64,000 nucleotides of DNA from Brachycybe producta (GCA_036925085.1 JAUPFP010000020.1:2560495-2624494); one strand, 5' to 3'. Shown: positions 21,199 to 31,971, counted from the stretch's first letter. Translations and numbers: made by a program. Notes: generated by a model not told the origin, from the sequence alone.

Positions 21199-21690
21199 GC
21201 CAGAATGTAAAGAATGTGTATTCCTAAATGTGGACGTCATATTTTTCTGCCATTGTTTCCTCATTTGCATTGGCGCCGACTTTTCGTAAACGTCGATGGT
21301 TTCTCAGCACACCTAATGCATAGTTTTGGCATTAGCGTAGCGAGGATCGTTCAAGGGGTGGGGGTCAGCCGTTCGGATTAATGGGGTTGAAAGAGTTTTT
21401 TTATTTGGAAATGCAATAATCACTCCTTGACTATAGTTTACTTTAACCAAAGAATTTTAATATACAAATAAAATGTATTCAGAGAGAATTATAATGCAGA
21501 CAAATAAGAAGTCTCTCTATCCCTTTTTTTTGGCCCAACTGGGTTGAGGGGGTTAGGTTGTTACTTCTTTATGGGTGCCCCCACCAAATACGAGCTTATA
21601 CCAAATGGTATACTTTGATAATGTACGTATAATTTGGCATTCCTTTTTAGAAGGCTATAGCTATAGCGTGCTAAATACAGTATTTTATAA

Positions 21691-21988
21691 AGACGTGTCC
21701 CCACTATGCCGCTGTTTGCCAGTTGGCAAAGCCAGAAGTAATGTAGACGTGACCGTTGGCACGATGGCACGTGCCAACGGCGAATCGCTCGAATGTCGGT
21801 CTCCTTCAAAGAAAGCCAATAATGGGGACGTGCCAACCACTGGCATCACGCGGCTTCACGCTTCAGTTATGATTCAGACGCCGATGTGATAGAGACATGC
21901 CAACACAGATGTGGACGTGTTTACAGCTACTGGCTTTGCCAATTTGGCTTTGCCAACTGGCAAACAGCGGCATAGTGGGGACACGTCT
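21691..21988. mobile_element. TAA-target MITE, 298 bp
   Basis: Terminal inverted repeats of about 45 bp: AGACGTGTCCCCACTATGCC at the left and its inverse at the right, then TTTGCCAGTTGGCAAAG. TAA duplication at 21688-21690 and 21989-21991. A TWA target and internal palindromes fit PIF/Harbinger. Confidence 0.88.
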
Positions 21989-22103
21989 TAAGGCTTCTTG
22001 ATCTGTGCGAGCTGGCACATGTGACATTTTCTGACCAGGGCCCTGTTTCTCAAAAGTACAAGTCTTGTAATACAAGTGATTTCTACGGAGCCCAGGACAG
22101 TAG

Positions 22104-22826
22104 TGTAACACCCTGTAATTCGTGATCCCGCCAAAACCATGGCCCGGGGGGGGGGGGGGGGGGGGGTAAACAACTCTCAACCGTCCCTCCCACCCCTCTG
22201 ACTCATCTATCTGACTCATACTCAAGTGGCGGATTAATACACGTAGGACCATGGTCACTTGGACCTGGTTACACCTTGCAGGTGTACACAGGTCCAAGAT
22301 ATAAAAGGGCCATGTTCCTCTTTGTAGTTAGTTCTTGTCCTTGCCTAAATTGTATTACGTTGATTTTATCCGTACCACATCATGGGCATGAGGACACGCT
22401 GTTAGTATGAATAATTCGTCTTTGTATTCTGTGTTTCCATACGATGATGAATAAAGTATAAAGCTTTATTCATCATCTTGTTATAAAGACAAGAAACAGC
22501 GTTGTCTAATGTATTAAGTAATCAACTTCTCTTCAGAGGCCGGAGACTACATAAGGCAGGAGGTATACGATTCCGAAGCAGCTACAACATCTTCTCCTGT
22601 CGGTGTACCGAAAGGGGAAGATGTATATCAGCATCGACCGGAAGGGAGAGGGATGGCCGACACCCTGCTGCATAGATTTCACCCCCATGCAGGAGGATGA
22701 CCACAATCCATCTCCATCCAACTCTCTGCAACTCGGATCTTCTCCGCGCGATGCAGAGAAGAACGAGTTACAGAAAATGTCATCTAAAGGTTGGTAAAAC
22801 AAAATGGTCGATGTCAAAAGCTCACA
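22104..22826 (+). mobile_element. Solo LTR of a Gypsy-1-like element
   Basis: Starts TGTAACACCCTGTAATTCG and ends GTCAAAAGCTCACA, like the Gypsy-1 LTR but in the opposite orientation. It contains a TATAAAAGGGCC promoter box (about 22299) and a poly-G run (about 22146-22167). It is flanked by a 4-bp duplication GTAG (22100-22103 and 22827-22830). No internal region remains, so it is a recombined solo LTR. Confidence 0.92.
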
Positions 22827-22892
22827 GTAGCGTTTGAGCATTTTAACATGTAGTGAGCATGTGCATTGCCGTCTATCGTTTTAAATTTACAC

Positions 22893-23030
22893 TACTGATG
22901 GTGCAAATGTCTCTTTAGGACAAATGGTTTTTGGGCAAATGATTTAAGGGCAAATGTCTCTTTAGGGCTAGTGTCCGTAGAGCAAGTGTCTTTAGGGCAA
23001 ATGTCTTGAGGGCAAATGTCCCACACCCCT
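22893..23030. repeat. Satellite-armed fold-back element, right arm only
   Basis: Inverted units (TTTAGGGCAAATG) ending in GGGCAAATGTCCCACACCCC, the inverse of the family's left terminus. The core motif TTTACACTACTGATG precedes it. The left arm is missing; the solo LTR lies where it would be. Confidence 0.75.
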
Positions 23031-23040
23031 ATATATCGAT

Positions 23041-23475
23041 TTTAAGGCTTTACCGATCACACATTTTTTTTACCGAGCCAATACCAACCGATCACGCAAT
23101 AAAAATTGGCATGCCGATCGATATAACCGAGCCGATCAAGCCGATTTTCACTACCGATTTTGGCTGCTTGCGTCGGCTAAGAGAGAAGCGGTTCGCACGA
23201 GAACGTATAGAAAAAAGAGTTAAATTATAATTTTCTAGGTTTACAAAGCAATGGCAAGACAGCAATTTCCTTTTAAAGATGAATTAATGATAAAGTTGGT
23301 AATAAATTGATTGACCTACCTGCACCACTGCCGTTTTATCGGGGAGCAGACCTAATTGTTGTTTCCGTTAATGGCTGGAAATCGGTTAACATTTGTTCGC
23401 CGATCCGATTTTAGCCGATTAGCAGTAAGTCGGCAAAAATTGGTTCGGCAAAATCGGCTCGGTACAGCCTTAATT
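23041..23475. mobile_element. CCGAT-rich inverted-repeat element
   Basis: Imperfect ends TTAAGGCTTTACCGA and TCGGTACAGCCTTAA, with many CCGAT/ATCGG copies in both arms (hAT-like layout, compare AACCGG in 18237-18961). No certain target duplication. Internal frame 23006-23230 is not a recognisable protein. Confidence 0.6.
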
Positions 23476-23596
23476 GATATATTCAGTGAACAATGGGACT
23501 CCATTGTATACAAATTACTGGTATTCATGATATTGATATGCGATTATATTTTATGACTAGTGGGGTAACCCGTCATAAATGACTTGAGCGAAATTC

Positions 23597-23744
23597 ACAG
23601 GCAATTGTGCCCAGCATTAGAATTTATTTTCCTCCGCCCTTTTATGACGTTAGACCACGTAACAAACCAATTAGAAATTGATGACGTTCATAAAAGGGCG
23701 GAGCAAAAGAAATTCTAATGCTGGGCACAGTTGCTTGTGATAAA
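23597..23744. mobile_element. Palindromic MITE family C (short)
   Basis: Outer CACAGGCAATTGTGCCCAGC and inverse GCTGGGCACAGTTGCTTGTG; inner AGAATTT and CTCCGCCCTTTTATGACG with its inverse. It links the CAGGCAA and GCCCAGCA subtypes, which shows they are one family. Confidence 0.8.
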
Positions 23745-24111
23745 CTGTAGTTTAATTTTGCTACTACATGTATTATCCCCTCCCCTTTTTATATTTGAAA
23801 GAGAAAATGAGTTTTTCATTTTTTTCTGGTGTGCGCATGCGCGTCGTTTGTTCCTTTTTTTACTTCTTTCATTTCAATTTCAGTCACCCCCTCCCACTTT
23901 TTCCCCCTCCACGTTTCTCCCCCCCCACTCTACACTTTCCAACCTTTTCCCCCCCCTCTCCAATTTAATATCATGGGGTTCTTGGATGGGGAGTGTGCAA
24001 CATATAGTTGACCTTGAGAAAAAAAGCCGTTCATTTATTCAAATTTATATAAATTCCGACGTGCTTCAAGGTAACAGCTTAAGATCAGGACACACAGATA
24101 GACGGGGCTTA

Positions 24112-24196
<85 letters not shown>
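24112..24196. repeat. (TA)n microsatellite
   Basis: About 80 bp of TA dinucleotides with one interruption. It produces spurious YIYIYI frames on both strands. Confidence 0.95.
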
Positions 24197-24200
<4 letters not shown>

Positions 24201-24451
24201 TGAATAATAATTTATGATTGACCCATTTATGGTGACCCAATATTAAAATATTTTTATAGTTTTTATTAAAAACGGGACGTGCGGGAAATATGAAAACAAC
24301 GGTACTGTCCTGTTCAAATTGGTCACCGGCGGTCATCGGTCAGTCTATCTATAGTAGTTCTTGCTTATATCCCAGTATCCAACTCTTCCCTAGAATTATA
24401 GTTTTTTTTCTTTCTTCCTTTCGTGCAAGTTGCACGACGGGTTTTACTAGT

Positions 24452-25216
24452 CTCCGTAAAGAGCGCTAGCATCGTTTTTCTATTGATCCCATAGACCCAA
24501 TGTTAAATCAAAAATGTTAATTTTTAAAATACACAGTCGTGGCAATTTGTTTATTTTTCATATTTAAAGTTGTCCAATATTAAATTGTCAAAGTGCAATG
24601 TGCACCTTAAATATATGCTGATCGAGTGATAGATTGACAAAAAATTGGTAAGTGCGGTTCTATTTTAAAAAAAAACTATTTCAAAATCGCGAATTTCTAA
24701 CTCTTATGTTAAACTCCATTGAGTACGCCCAAATAAGAAAAAAAACATCCATTAATTTTAATGTATAATTTTAAAAAACCGCAATTAAACCACACTGAAG
24801 CCAACACATTGGCGCACGTGCTTACTTTTTTTTCTGGTTTTTAAAAATTATTTTTACGTATTTTTACGAGCATTTTAATGAATGTTTTTTTTTTCTTTCT
24901 TATTTGGGCGTACTCAATGGAGTTTAACATGAGTTAGAAATTCACGATTTTGAAATAGCTTTTAAAAATATAACCGCACTTACCGATTTTTTGTTATTAT
25001 ATCACTCGATCAGCATATATTTAAGGTGAACATTGCACTTTATAAACTTAATATTGGACAACTTTAAATATGAAAAATAAACATATTGCCGCCACGACTG
25101 TGTATTTTAAAAATTAACATTTTTTCTTTTAACATTGGGTCTATTGGCTCAATAGAAAAACGATGCTAGCGTTTTTTGTGGAGATTTTTCGTAGTAATTT
25201 TGTGATGTGTAGCCTC
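24452..25216. mobile_element. Family A copy A5
   Basis: Follows the A consensus as an inverted repeat around about 24820. The left terminus is lost (starts at CTCCGTAAAGAGCGC, after ACTAGT); the right end is GTAGCCTC followed by TTAG rather than TTAA. Confidence 0.8.
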
Positions 25217-25711
25217 TTAGGAATACATACGTCGCTTATAACCTCTTGAGTGTTCATTTCATGCACACACCCTGTAATATTGTGTTTATTATGTCACTTG
25301 TGTTGCGTTTCTCTTCCATAATGCAATATACAGTAGCTTGTCAATACCTCTAATGAGTAAATATTGTTCAAAACACCCAAATTAGATTTGAAAAAAAAAA
25401 TATGAATTTGAATGCGTGTGAGAATCATATCAACTTATATGAAGAACGACAATGAAATGAACAAAATTTTAGTGTTGCATACAAATTAGGCTATACAACA
25501 CAATATTGTTTGATGTGTATTTTATTTGAGCCTAGTAGGCCTACATGGAAGAATGGTATTTTTTGTTAAATAAAAATGAGATTTTATAGTTTCAAATCGA
25601 ATTTTGCGAGTTACTCGCCACCAATTCTTCTGAAATTGTTTGTTCTTTAATCAGGCGTTGTTTGTTTTGAATCAATAGTTTGAAATTTTTTTAAATCACG
25701 TGATTATATTA

Positions 25712-25716
<5 letters not shown>

Positions 25717-25788
<72 letters not shown>
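25717..25788. repeat. (TA)n microsatellite
   Basis: About 70 bp of TA, immediately left of an LTR fragment. Confidence 0.95.
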
Positions 25789-25791
<3 letters not shown>

Positions 25792-25798
25792 AACAAAT

Positions 25799-26400
25799 AA
25801 CAAGAGCTCTACATTGTTACATTTAGTGGAGGTGCGGGGTAACAATGTAGAGCTCTTGTTACGGGGCTCAGGTTGTAGATTCTCTTTACTAAAGCGGGTA
25901 CCGCTTTTCGTAGGGAGAATGTTTGTGATACTACCTGAGTCCTACTGGTGCCGGGGTCGTTCTCTTAGATATTTTATGGATCACTGCTGTGCTGGAAAGA
26001 ATATTTAAGACAGGCGAGACGGATGCAGGTTCGACATTTTACTTAGTTTATTATGTTCAACCATTAAACCATAATAAAGCAGAGAATAGTTACGGGTGTG
26101 GCGTGCTTTCGCCACTGGACCATTATATGAGTAGTTTCATAGTTTCGATAATCAGAGAATGGACCCAGAATCTATCGAAACATGGTCTTTTATACCCAGA
26201 GCCTGTGTACACCTTTTCAGGGATACACATGCCCTGGGGACCATGCATCGACGGGTATCCATCCGCCGATACCGGAACCTGAATGTGTCTTGAAGCTTCG
26301 GGGTCTCCAAGAGGGAAGGAAAGGGCGGAAATCCGTCCCTTACGTCCCGAGAGACCCCCAGGCTGGGGGGGGACAAAACGGCAAAATACAGGGTGTTACA
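25799..26400 (-). mobile_element. Diverged LTR fragment with inverted LTR-PBS junction
   Basis: The right end GGGTGTTACA (26391-26400) is the start of a minus-strand LTR of the Gypsy-1 type; TATAAAAGACC lies near 26190 on the minus strand. At the left, 25799-25820 and 25839-25860 are 22-bp inverted arms (AACAAGAGCTCTACATTG) around an 18-nt centre that matches the primer-binding-site region of Gypsy-1 (GTGGAGGTGCGGGG). No coding sequence. Confidence 0.65.
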
Positions 26401-26427
26401 ATACATATTACATATATATATATATAT

Positions 26428-27115
26428 TGTGAGCTTTTGACATCAACCAATATTTTATTACCAACCTTTAGATGACATTTTCTACTTTTCGTTTCTTCTC
26501 TGAGCAGTATGACACCTGCACAGAGAAGATCCGAGCTGTAGAGAGAGCTGGATGGAGATAGATTGTAGTCACTCTTCTGCATGGGGGTGTAATCGATGCA
26601 GGAGAGTGGCGGCCATCTCTCTCTCTTCCGGTTGATGCTGATATACATCTTCTCCATCGGTATCCCGACCAGAGAAGATGTTGTAGCTGCTGAGAATCGT
26701 ATAGCTCCTGCCCTATGAAACCTCCGGCCTCTGAAGAGAAGTTATTAACATAAAGACATAGAGACAACGCTACTTCTTGTTACAACACTTTTATTCATTC
26801 CTTGTAAGAAGTACAGATACAAGGGTGAATAGTAATATACTAACTGGAAATCCTCAGGCCCATGATTTGGAATGTATCTCAAAAACAGGCAAAGGAAAGA
26901 ACTTCTGAACAAAGAGGAACATGGTCCTTTTATACCTTGGACCTGTGTACACCTGCGAGGTGTAACCAGGTCCAAGTGACCATGGTCCTTTATGTATCAA
27001 TCCGCCGCTTGGGCATGAGTCAGAAAGGTGAGTCAGAGAGGAGGGAGGGACGGTTGAGAGTTGTTTACCCCCCAGGCTATGGTTTTGGCGGGATCACGAT
27101 TTACAGGGTGTTACA
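26428..27115 (-). repeat. Gypsy-1 3' LTR
   Basis: 688 bp, TGTAACACCC...GCTCACA on the minus strand (TG...CA). It differs from the other LTR (35808-36495) at only two positions that I can see (GAGC/GGGC near the end, and CATTCC/CACTCC inside). It contains TATAAAAGG and AATAAA. A polypurine tract (AGTTGGAGGGTA) adjoins at 27116-27127. The outer flank is (TA)n, so the target duplication is ambiguous. Confidence 0.96.
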
Positions 27116-27455
27116 TACCCTCCAACTTTGCTTGGAGTACGTCCTCGTACTCCAGCCAAGGGTGGAAGGTTTTCAAGTTACGCAGCGGGGAGACATGGGT
27201 GGCTGAGGACTTACCGTGTACAGAGGTGGTTATGGAAAGGCACTGGCACCAAAGTGTCAGCGCCCTTTGAAAATGCAAATTCTGAAAATAAAAGGCAAAC
27301 ACAATTAATACTCGCTGGGTGGCGAGTTCCTATGGAATTTTACAAGAAATACTTATTTATACATAAAGCAGTTATAACAGAATTCTTTTCTTTTTTTTTT
27401 TTTTTTTTTTTCGAGCTCACCACCCCGATGGGCGGTGACCACACGGTTTTCTAAT

Positions 27456-28478
27456 CTATACCCACGTCGGTTGATTGCATGCACATGTACATGCAGAAAC
27501 ATATCCGTGAAGTGCTTGTAGGGGGTCTGACGGTGAGTGGAGGAGGTGGCTCCGCAGCCAGGGATGATAGGATTCCCAGGCGGCGACAATCCATCCGTTG
27601 TCGAAGCCCCGGAGACTTTCCATAAAACTTCGGTGGACGGTGGCGTCGGCGGTGATCAGTCGGGCCGGTGGTTGCCCGGTGAGGACACCGTAAACGGCGT
27701 CCCACAGGATGGCGGCCTGGTAAGTGGCGCGGGTCCTCCAAACGATCATTCGGGCAATGCTGTATGCTCCGTTAAGTGGGACTCCCAGGAGACTGTTAAA
27801 GAAAGCCTGCTGAAGGGCGCCCAATGCTGGAGTGATGGGCTGCTCGGCAAACTGGTATATTTCGATGTACCGGGTGGACGGAGTTAAGACGGCCATAGAG
27901 AGTTGCAGGTAGTATGACATTCCTACAATGTAGCGCCCTTCCTCCGGTATGTAGAGGCGCGGAAATCCCTCCATCAGGTCATAGTGACCGATGTAATAGG
28001 TGTTCGCGGGCCGCACCTGTCGTTGCCAGAGTGCCCAGCAATTATTTAGCAGTCTTTCACATCGTGCTTCCTGACGAAGCGGTCGATATACCGGTAGTCT
28101 CCTGGTAGTGACTGTTGGTATGCGAAAAGGTTGTGTCACTTGCGGCAAAGTTAGTACGGGGGTTGCTGAGGCTGCGGCGATATGGCGAGACGAGGCAGTT
28201 GACGTCGTTAGGTCGATGGCGCGCGCTGTGTCGTCCCCGACTTCCTCGATGCCGAGTTGCTGCGTTGTCGTGTCATCCGAGTCCATCCTAGTAGATGGGT
28301 CAGGGATGGCATCGTCCTGGCTTCCCGTTGTTTCGTTGCACTGTGACATCCTTGTTCTTCCAGAATTGTTTCCGAAGTGCTGGTGACCAGCCTGGCGTTG
28401 GCTATATACTTGTGTGTTTCCCGACTTCCCCATCGAGGTGTGAAATTCCAGGGTCCCATGGAAATCGTATAATTCCAC
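27456..28478 (-). CDS. Gypsy-1 third ORF, function unknown
   Basis: Open from 28478 (a GTG); the first ATG is at 28433, giving about 325 residues. It lies 3' of pol, in the env position, after a gap of about 325 nt. The N-terminal half is Thr/Ser/Gln-rich and probably disordered. The C-terminal half holds a domain shared with the third ORF of Gypsy-2: LLNNCWALWQ, then YIGHYDL, PRLYIPEE, IEIYQF, QAAILWDAV and SLRG line up with LLNNRWVVWQ, YMGLFDL, PRLLPPAE, VEVFYF, QAAVLFDAV and DLRG. No signal peptide, no membrane segment, no cysteine pattern, so it is not a typical envelope. Expression would need a spliced or separate transcript. I do not recognise the family. Confidence 0.75.
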   Translation of the reverse strand: MELYDFHGTLEFHTSMGKSGNTQVYSQRQAGHQHFGNNSGRTRMSQCNETTGSQDDAIPDPSTRMDSDDTTTQQLGIEEVGDDTARAIDLTTSTASSRHIAAASATPVLTLPQVTQPFRIPTVTTRRLPVYRPLRQEARCERLLNNCWALWQRQVRPANTYYIGHYDLMEGFPRLYIPEEGRYIVGMSYYLQLSMAVLTPSTRYIEIYQFAEQPITPALGALQQAFFNSLLGVPLNGAYSIARMIVWRTRATYQAAILWDAVYGVLTGQPPARLITADATVHRSFMESLRGFDNGWIVAAWESYHPWLRSHLLHSPSDPLQALHGYVSACTCACNQPTWV

Positions 28479-28803
28479 GAAGCTGGCTGGAACTCCAATA
28501 AGCCACCCAATTTGTTTGTTATTGGAGGCTCGCGGGGTGTCGGTTTCTGAGTATTCAACGCCGTTCTTCCACTATTGTTTGTTATTGTTGTCAGACGACC
28601 TGGTCCCCAAACGCAGTGTACGAAAGTTTCCCCATTGGAATCAGATTCGAGTGGTGAAATGTGAGCAGGGGTGTGTGAATGTTTGTGGTCACACACGTTG
28701 TTGTTTGTTTATATTGGTGTGTGTCAGCAAGTGACCAATGTGATGATATAAACAACCAAAAGAAAAAATTTAGGTTGTATGGGTTGTTGATAGGGTTATT
28801 GGT

Positions 28804-31800
28804 TTATTGTGGTGAGGAGGTAGGTTCCTCTTGTTGTGGGGAGCTGGATTTGTCTTCCCCCTCCAACCCTTGAACAGCTGTCCTCAGTTGTTTTGGCTTG
28901 ATATGTACAATGTTCACCGTGTCTCGAATCAATCTTCCGAACGTATCTTCGTGCTCCAGCTCGAGCACCGTGTCGCTGATGATTTTGGTTACCGTGTAAC
29001 CATCCCTGTACGAGTAACGTAGTTTCTTGGTCTCATCAGGCACGATGCGTTGGTCTCGAACGAGTACTGGGTCTCCGATTTTATACGTGTGTGGAGTTTT
29101 TCGTCTTGCGTCATAGTACTTCTTCTGTCGCAAATGGGCCTCGTGCAGGTTGGCCCTTGCGATTTCGACCTCTTCCGTGGCAACCACAGAAGGTGCTGCA
29201 GGGTTTGAATCCATAACCTTCGGTAGGAGAGGTGCCCGATTGTCGATTCGTAGTCGGGCCTCTCTTCCAAACATTAAGCGGTATGGCGAGAACTTCGTCG
29301 ACGTATGGGTCGCGGTGTTGTAAGCGAAGGTGGCGGCTTGGAGATGGAAATACCAATCCCGCTGTCCTTTTTCAGGCGTCAGGAGTCTCTTGACGGTCTG
29401 CATTATAGTTTTGTTGGTCCTTTCCGCAAGACCGTCTCCTTGCGGAAAGTACGCTGTCGTGGTGGCGTGCTTTATTCCCAGCTCATTACACAGCGCTTGT
29501 GTGTCTTTAGCTGTAAAAGGTGTTCCCCGGTCGGTGATTATCCTCCTGGGCATCACGATAAGATACACGATCGTATCTTGGAGGAAATTCTTAGTTGTTT
29601 TGGCCGACTGGCTGTGCACAGCTCGTGCGAAACAGAATCTGGTGGCGTAATCCACTGGAAGGATGATGTGCTTGACACCACCCAGTGATTTTGGCAGGGG
29701 ACCGATGTAATCGATTCCCCAGCATTCACCTGGGTCTCCAATTTCCATTTCATGGAGGAACCCGGGCAGCTTGGACTGTGGTGTCTTGCACTTTTGGCAT
29801 ATCTCGCACGTGCGCACATACTCGATGGTATCCTGCTTCCAGGTTGGCCAAAAGAACCGTTGGCACACCTTTTCTAATGTCTTATCCTGGCCGAAATGTC
29901 CGGCTTCAGGACTATCGTGTAAAAGTCTCAGAACCTCGGGTACCAGATGTTTGGGTACCACCGTCACGAGCTTGGGTGTTATGCTGCCCTGGTAGACAAG
30001 GGCACACAAAACCTCGTCTATGATGACATAGGTATGGTGAAGCTCGGTACTTGGATTGTTGCGAAGTTCGGTCTTAATCTGTGTCACGTTCGGGTCTCTT
30101 GTTTGTTCAACCGACCAATCCCAACGCAAAGTGACTGCGTAAACCACGCTGTCGTCGAGGTCATCTGGGGTAGCCTGCAGCTTCCAGTCTTCAGGAACGT
30201 CCACCGGACTCCGTGAAATGCAATCTGCATCCACGTGAGTGATGCCGGCCTTGTAGACTACGGTGTAGTCGTATTCCTGGAGCAGTAGCTGCCAGCGGCC
30301 CAGGCGTCCCTGGAGTCGCTGTGCGGTTTTTAAGTAGCACAGTGCATGATGGTCGGTGACGATGACAAAGGCTTTGTTAAAGAGATACGGTCTAAACTTG
30401 ACAATGCCGTACACCACTGCGAGGCACTCTTTATCTGTTGTTGAATAGTTTAATTCGGCGTCTCGGAGCACTCGAGAGACACCACCCAGGATCTGCAGTT
30501 CCTTAGATGGTGATTGTTGGTAGAGGATAGCTCCGATGCCGTAAGCAGAGGCGTCGGTGTGCATTTTGATTTCGGCATCTGGGTCGTAAATGGCCAATAT
30601 TGGCGCGGTGACAAGTTTAGTCTTTAACAGAGTAAATGCTGCCTCTCTGTCGATCGTCCATAAAAAGGGCAGCCCCTTTTTGGTCATATCCGTGAGTGGT
30701 TTAGCGATGTGGGCAAAGTTAGCAATAAATCGCCGGTAGAAACCGGCCATGCCCAGAAATCGCTTCACCTCCTTGACATTAGTAGGCGCCGCTAAGTCGG
30801 AGATGGCAACCACTTTCCTCGGGTCTGGACGCACTCCTTCTTTGGAGATGACGTGTCCCAGGTAGAGGACTTCGTCGTAGCCGAAGAAGCTCTTTTCGGG
30901 GTGAAGCTTCAACCCCGCCTCTCTTAGGAGTCCTAGGACGCAGTCCAACCTTTCCATAAACTGTTCAAAAGTCGCGCCGAATACGATGATGTCGTCTAGG
31001 TAGACTAGACAAGTCTCCCATTTGTGGCCAGCCAAAAGGATATCCAGGGCACGCTGCATAGTAGCAGGAGCGTTACGCAGACCAAAGGGCATCCGATTGA
31101 ATTCGAACAGCCCACCGGGTGTGATGAACGCGGTCTTCTCCCTATCCTCTTTGGCGACCTCAAATTGCCAATAGCCGGAGATCATGTCGAGGGTCGCGAA
31201 GATTCTCGACCCACGAAGCGAGTCTAAAGCATCATCGATTCGGGGTAGTGGGTAATTGTCTGGTTTGGTGATATCGTTCAGGCGTCTATAGTCAACGCAG
31301 AAACGCCATTGTCCATCCTTCTTCTTCACCAGGACTACTGCTGAAGCATAAGGAGACTTGGATTCGCTGGCTACTCCGGATTTGAGCATTTCCTCAACTG
31401 TCTTCCGGATGATCTCCCGCTGCTCGGGGCCACTCCTTCGGAGGGGTTCCCGCACGGGTGCATGATCGCCAGTATCGATTCGATGTTCCATGAGGTTGGT
31501 ACATCCAAGTTCCGACGTTTCTAGCGCGAAGACATCTCGATAGGATCTCAAAAGATCCATTAGAATGCGCCTCTGGCCATTACGTAATCGAGGCCCGAGT
31601 TGCATTGCTTCATCGAATTTAGCGCCTGACTCTTTTGTCATGATCGGGTCAGCGTTTGAAGTGGTCTTTACTTCAACCGTTTCGAAGCAGTAGTCTTTTT
31701 GTACATGGGCTATCACTTCGCCGGAGGCCAGGGTCAATGGCCCCATAGTGGTGTTCAGGACCTCGACGAGGAAGCTGTTGCTGTTACGGCCTTGCATAAT

Positions 31801-31971
31801 GCCGGGGGCCACCCAGACCCCCCTCGAGGTGCGTAGCTTCTCGTCAGGAGAGACCACGAAAAGATCCTGATCTGTGAGGATCCCAGAGGCTTCTACCTCC
31901 ACTAGCGGTGTCCCATGGCCAGTGAGCTGCGTTAGCCCTTTGACTACTAGGTATTCGTCCGGTTGCTGCAT
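28804..31971 (-). CDS. pol: Gypsy-1 Pol (reverse transcriptase, RNase H, integrase)
   Basis: 1055 residues from an ATG at 31971. In order: a pre-RT region (WVAPGIMQGRNSN); RT with VVLVKKKDGQWRFCVDYRRL, FATLDMISGYWQF, PFGLRNAPATMQRA and the YLDD active site (about 31010-30995); RNase H with TDASAYGIGAILY and VTDHHAL; an HHCC finger (CEICQKC); an integrase core (WGIDYIGPLPKSLGG, TDRGTPFTAKDTQ, AYFPQGDGLAERTNKT); and a C-terminal part with YKIGDPVLVRDQR. The frame is intact. It is -1 relative to the upstream protease ORF, overlapping by 25 nt; in Gypsy-2 the two parts are one frame, so this is either a shift site or a one-base change. Confidence 0.95.
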   Translation of the reverse strand: MQQPDEYLVVKGLTQLTGHGTPLVEVEASGILTDQDLFVVSPDEKLRTSRGVWVAPGIMQGRNSNSFLVEVLNTTMGPLTLASGEVIAHVQKDYCFETVEVKTTSNADPIMTKESGAKFDEAMQLGPRLRNGQRRILMDLLRSYRDVFALETSELGCTNLMEHRIDTGDHAPVREPLRRSGPEQREIIRKTVEEMLKSGVASESKSPYASAVVLVKKKDGQWRFCVDYRRLNDITKPDNYPLPRIDDALDSLRGSRIFATLDMISGYWQFEVAKEDREKTAFITPGGLFEFNRMPFGLRNAPATMQRALDILLAGHKWETCLVYLDDIIVFGATFEQFMERLDCVLGLLREAGLKLHPEKSFFGYDEVLYLGHVISKEGVRPDPRKVVAISDLAAPTNVKEVKRFLGMAGFYRRFIANFAHIAKPLTDMTKKGLPFLWTIDREAAFTLLKTKLVTAPILAIYDPDAEIKMHTDASAYGIGAILYQQSPSKELQILGGVSRVLRDAELNYSTTDKECLAVVYGIVKFRPYLFNKAFVIVTDHHALCYLKTAQRLQGRLGRWQLLLQEYDYTVVYKAGITHVDADCISRSPVDVPEDWKLQATPDDLDDSVVYAVTLRWDWSVEQTRDPNVTQIKTELRNNPSTELHHTYVIIDEVLCALVYQGSITPKLVTVVPKHLVPEVLRLLHDSPEAGHFGQDKTLEKVCQRFFWPTWKQDTIEYVRTCEICQKCKTPQSKLPGFLHEMEIGDPGECWGIDYIGPLPKSLGGVKHIILPVDYATRFCFARAVHSQSAKTTKNFLQDTIVYLIVMPRRIITDRGTPFTAKDTQALCNELGIKHATTTAYFPQGDGLAERTNKTIMQTVKRLLTPEKGQRDWYFHLQAATFAYNTATHTSTKFSPYRLMFGREARLRIDNRAPLLPKVMDSNPAAPSVVATEEVEIARANLHEAHLRQKKYYDARRKTPHTYKIGDPVLVRDQRIVPDETKKLRYSYRDGYTVTKIISDTVLELEHEDTFGRLIRDTVNIVHIKPKQLRTAVQGLEGEDKSSSPQQEEPTSSPQ

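Larger units (their letters stand above)
23561..24451. mobile_element. Composite repeat with ACTAGTGGGGTAACCCGTC end
   Basis: Left end ACTAGTGGGGTAACCCGTC and right end GACGGGTTTTACTAGT are approximate inverses. Inside are a family C MITE (23597-23744), a pyrimidine-rich block and a (TA)n tract. A second copy of the left end is at 49331 and of the inner block at 50812-51180. Confidence 0.55.

Noticed and set aside
21575..22297. ORFs of 91-144 codons around 21.6-22.3 kb.
   Set aside because: They run across the TAA-target MITE and the solo LTR including its poly-G run; no protein similarity.
26340..26975. Minus-strand ORFs of 76-105 codons, repeated at 35759-36355.
   Set aside because: They lie within the two LTRs and overlap the LTR promoter; duplication is simply LTR identity.
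27456..28478. Third ORF as a retroviral envelope.
   Set aside because: No signal peptide, transmembrane segment, furin-like site or fusion-like segment is visible in either element's third ORF.
28108..28696. ORFs antisense or out of frame to the Gypsy-1 third ORF.
   Set aside because: Shadow frames of a GC-richer coding region; no family resemblance.
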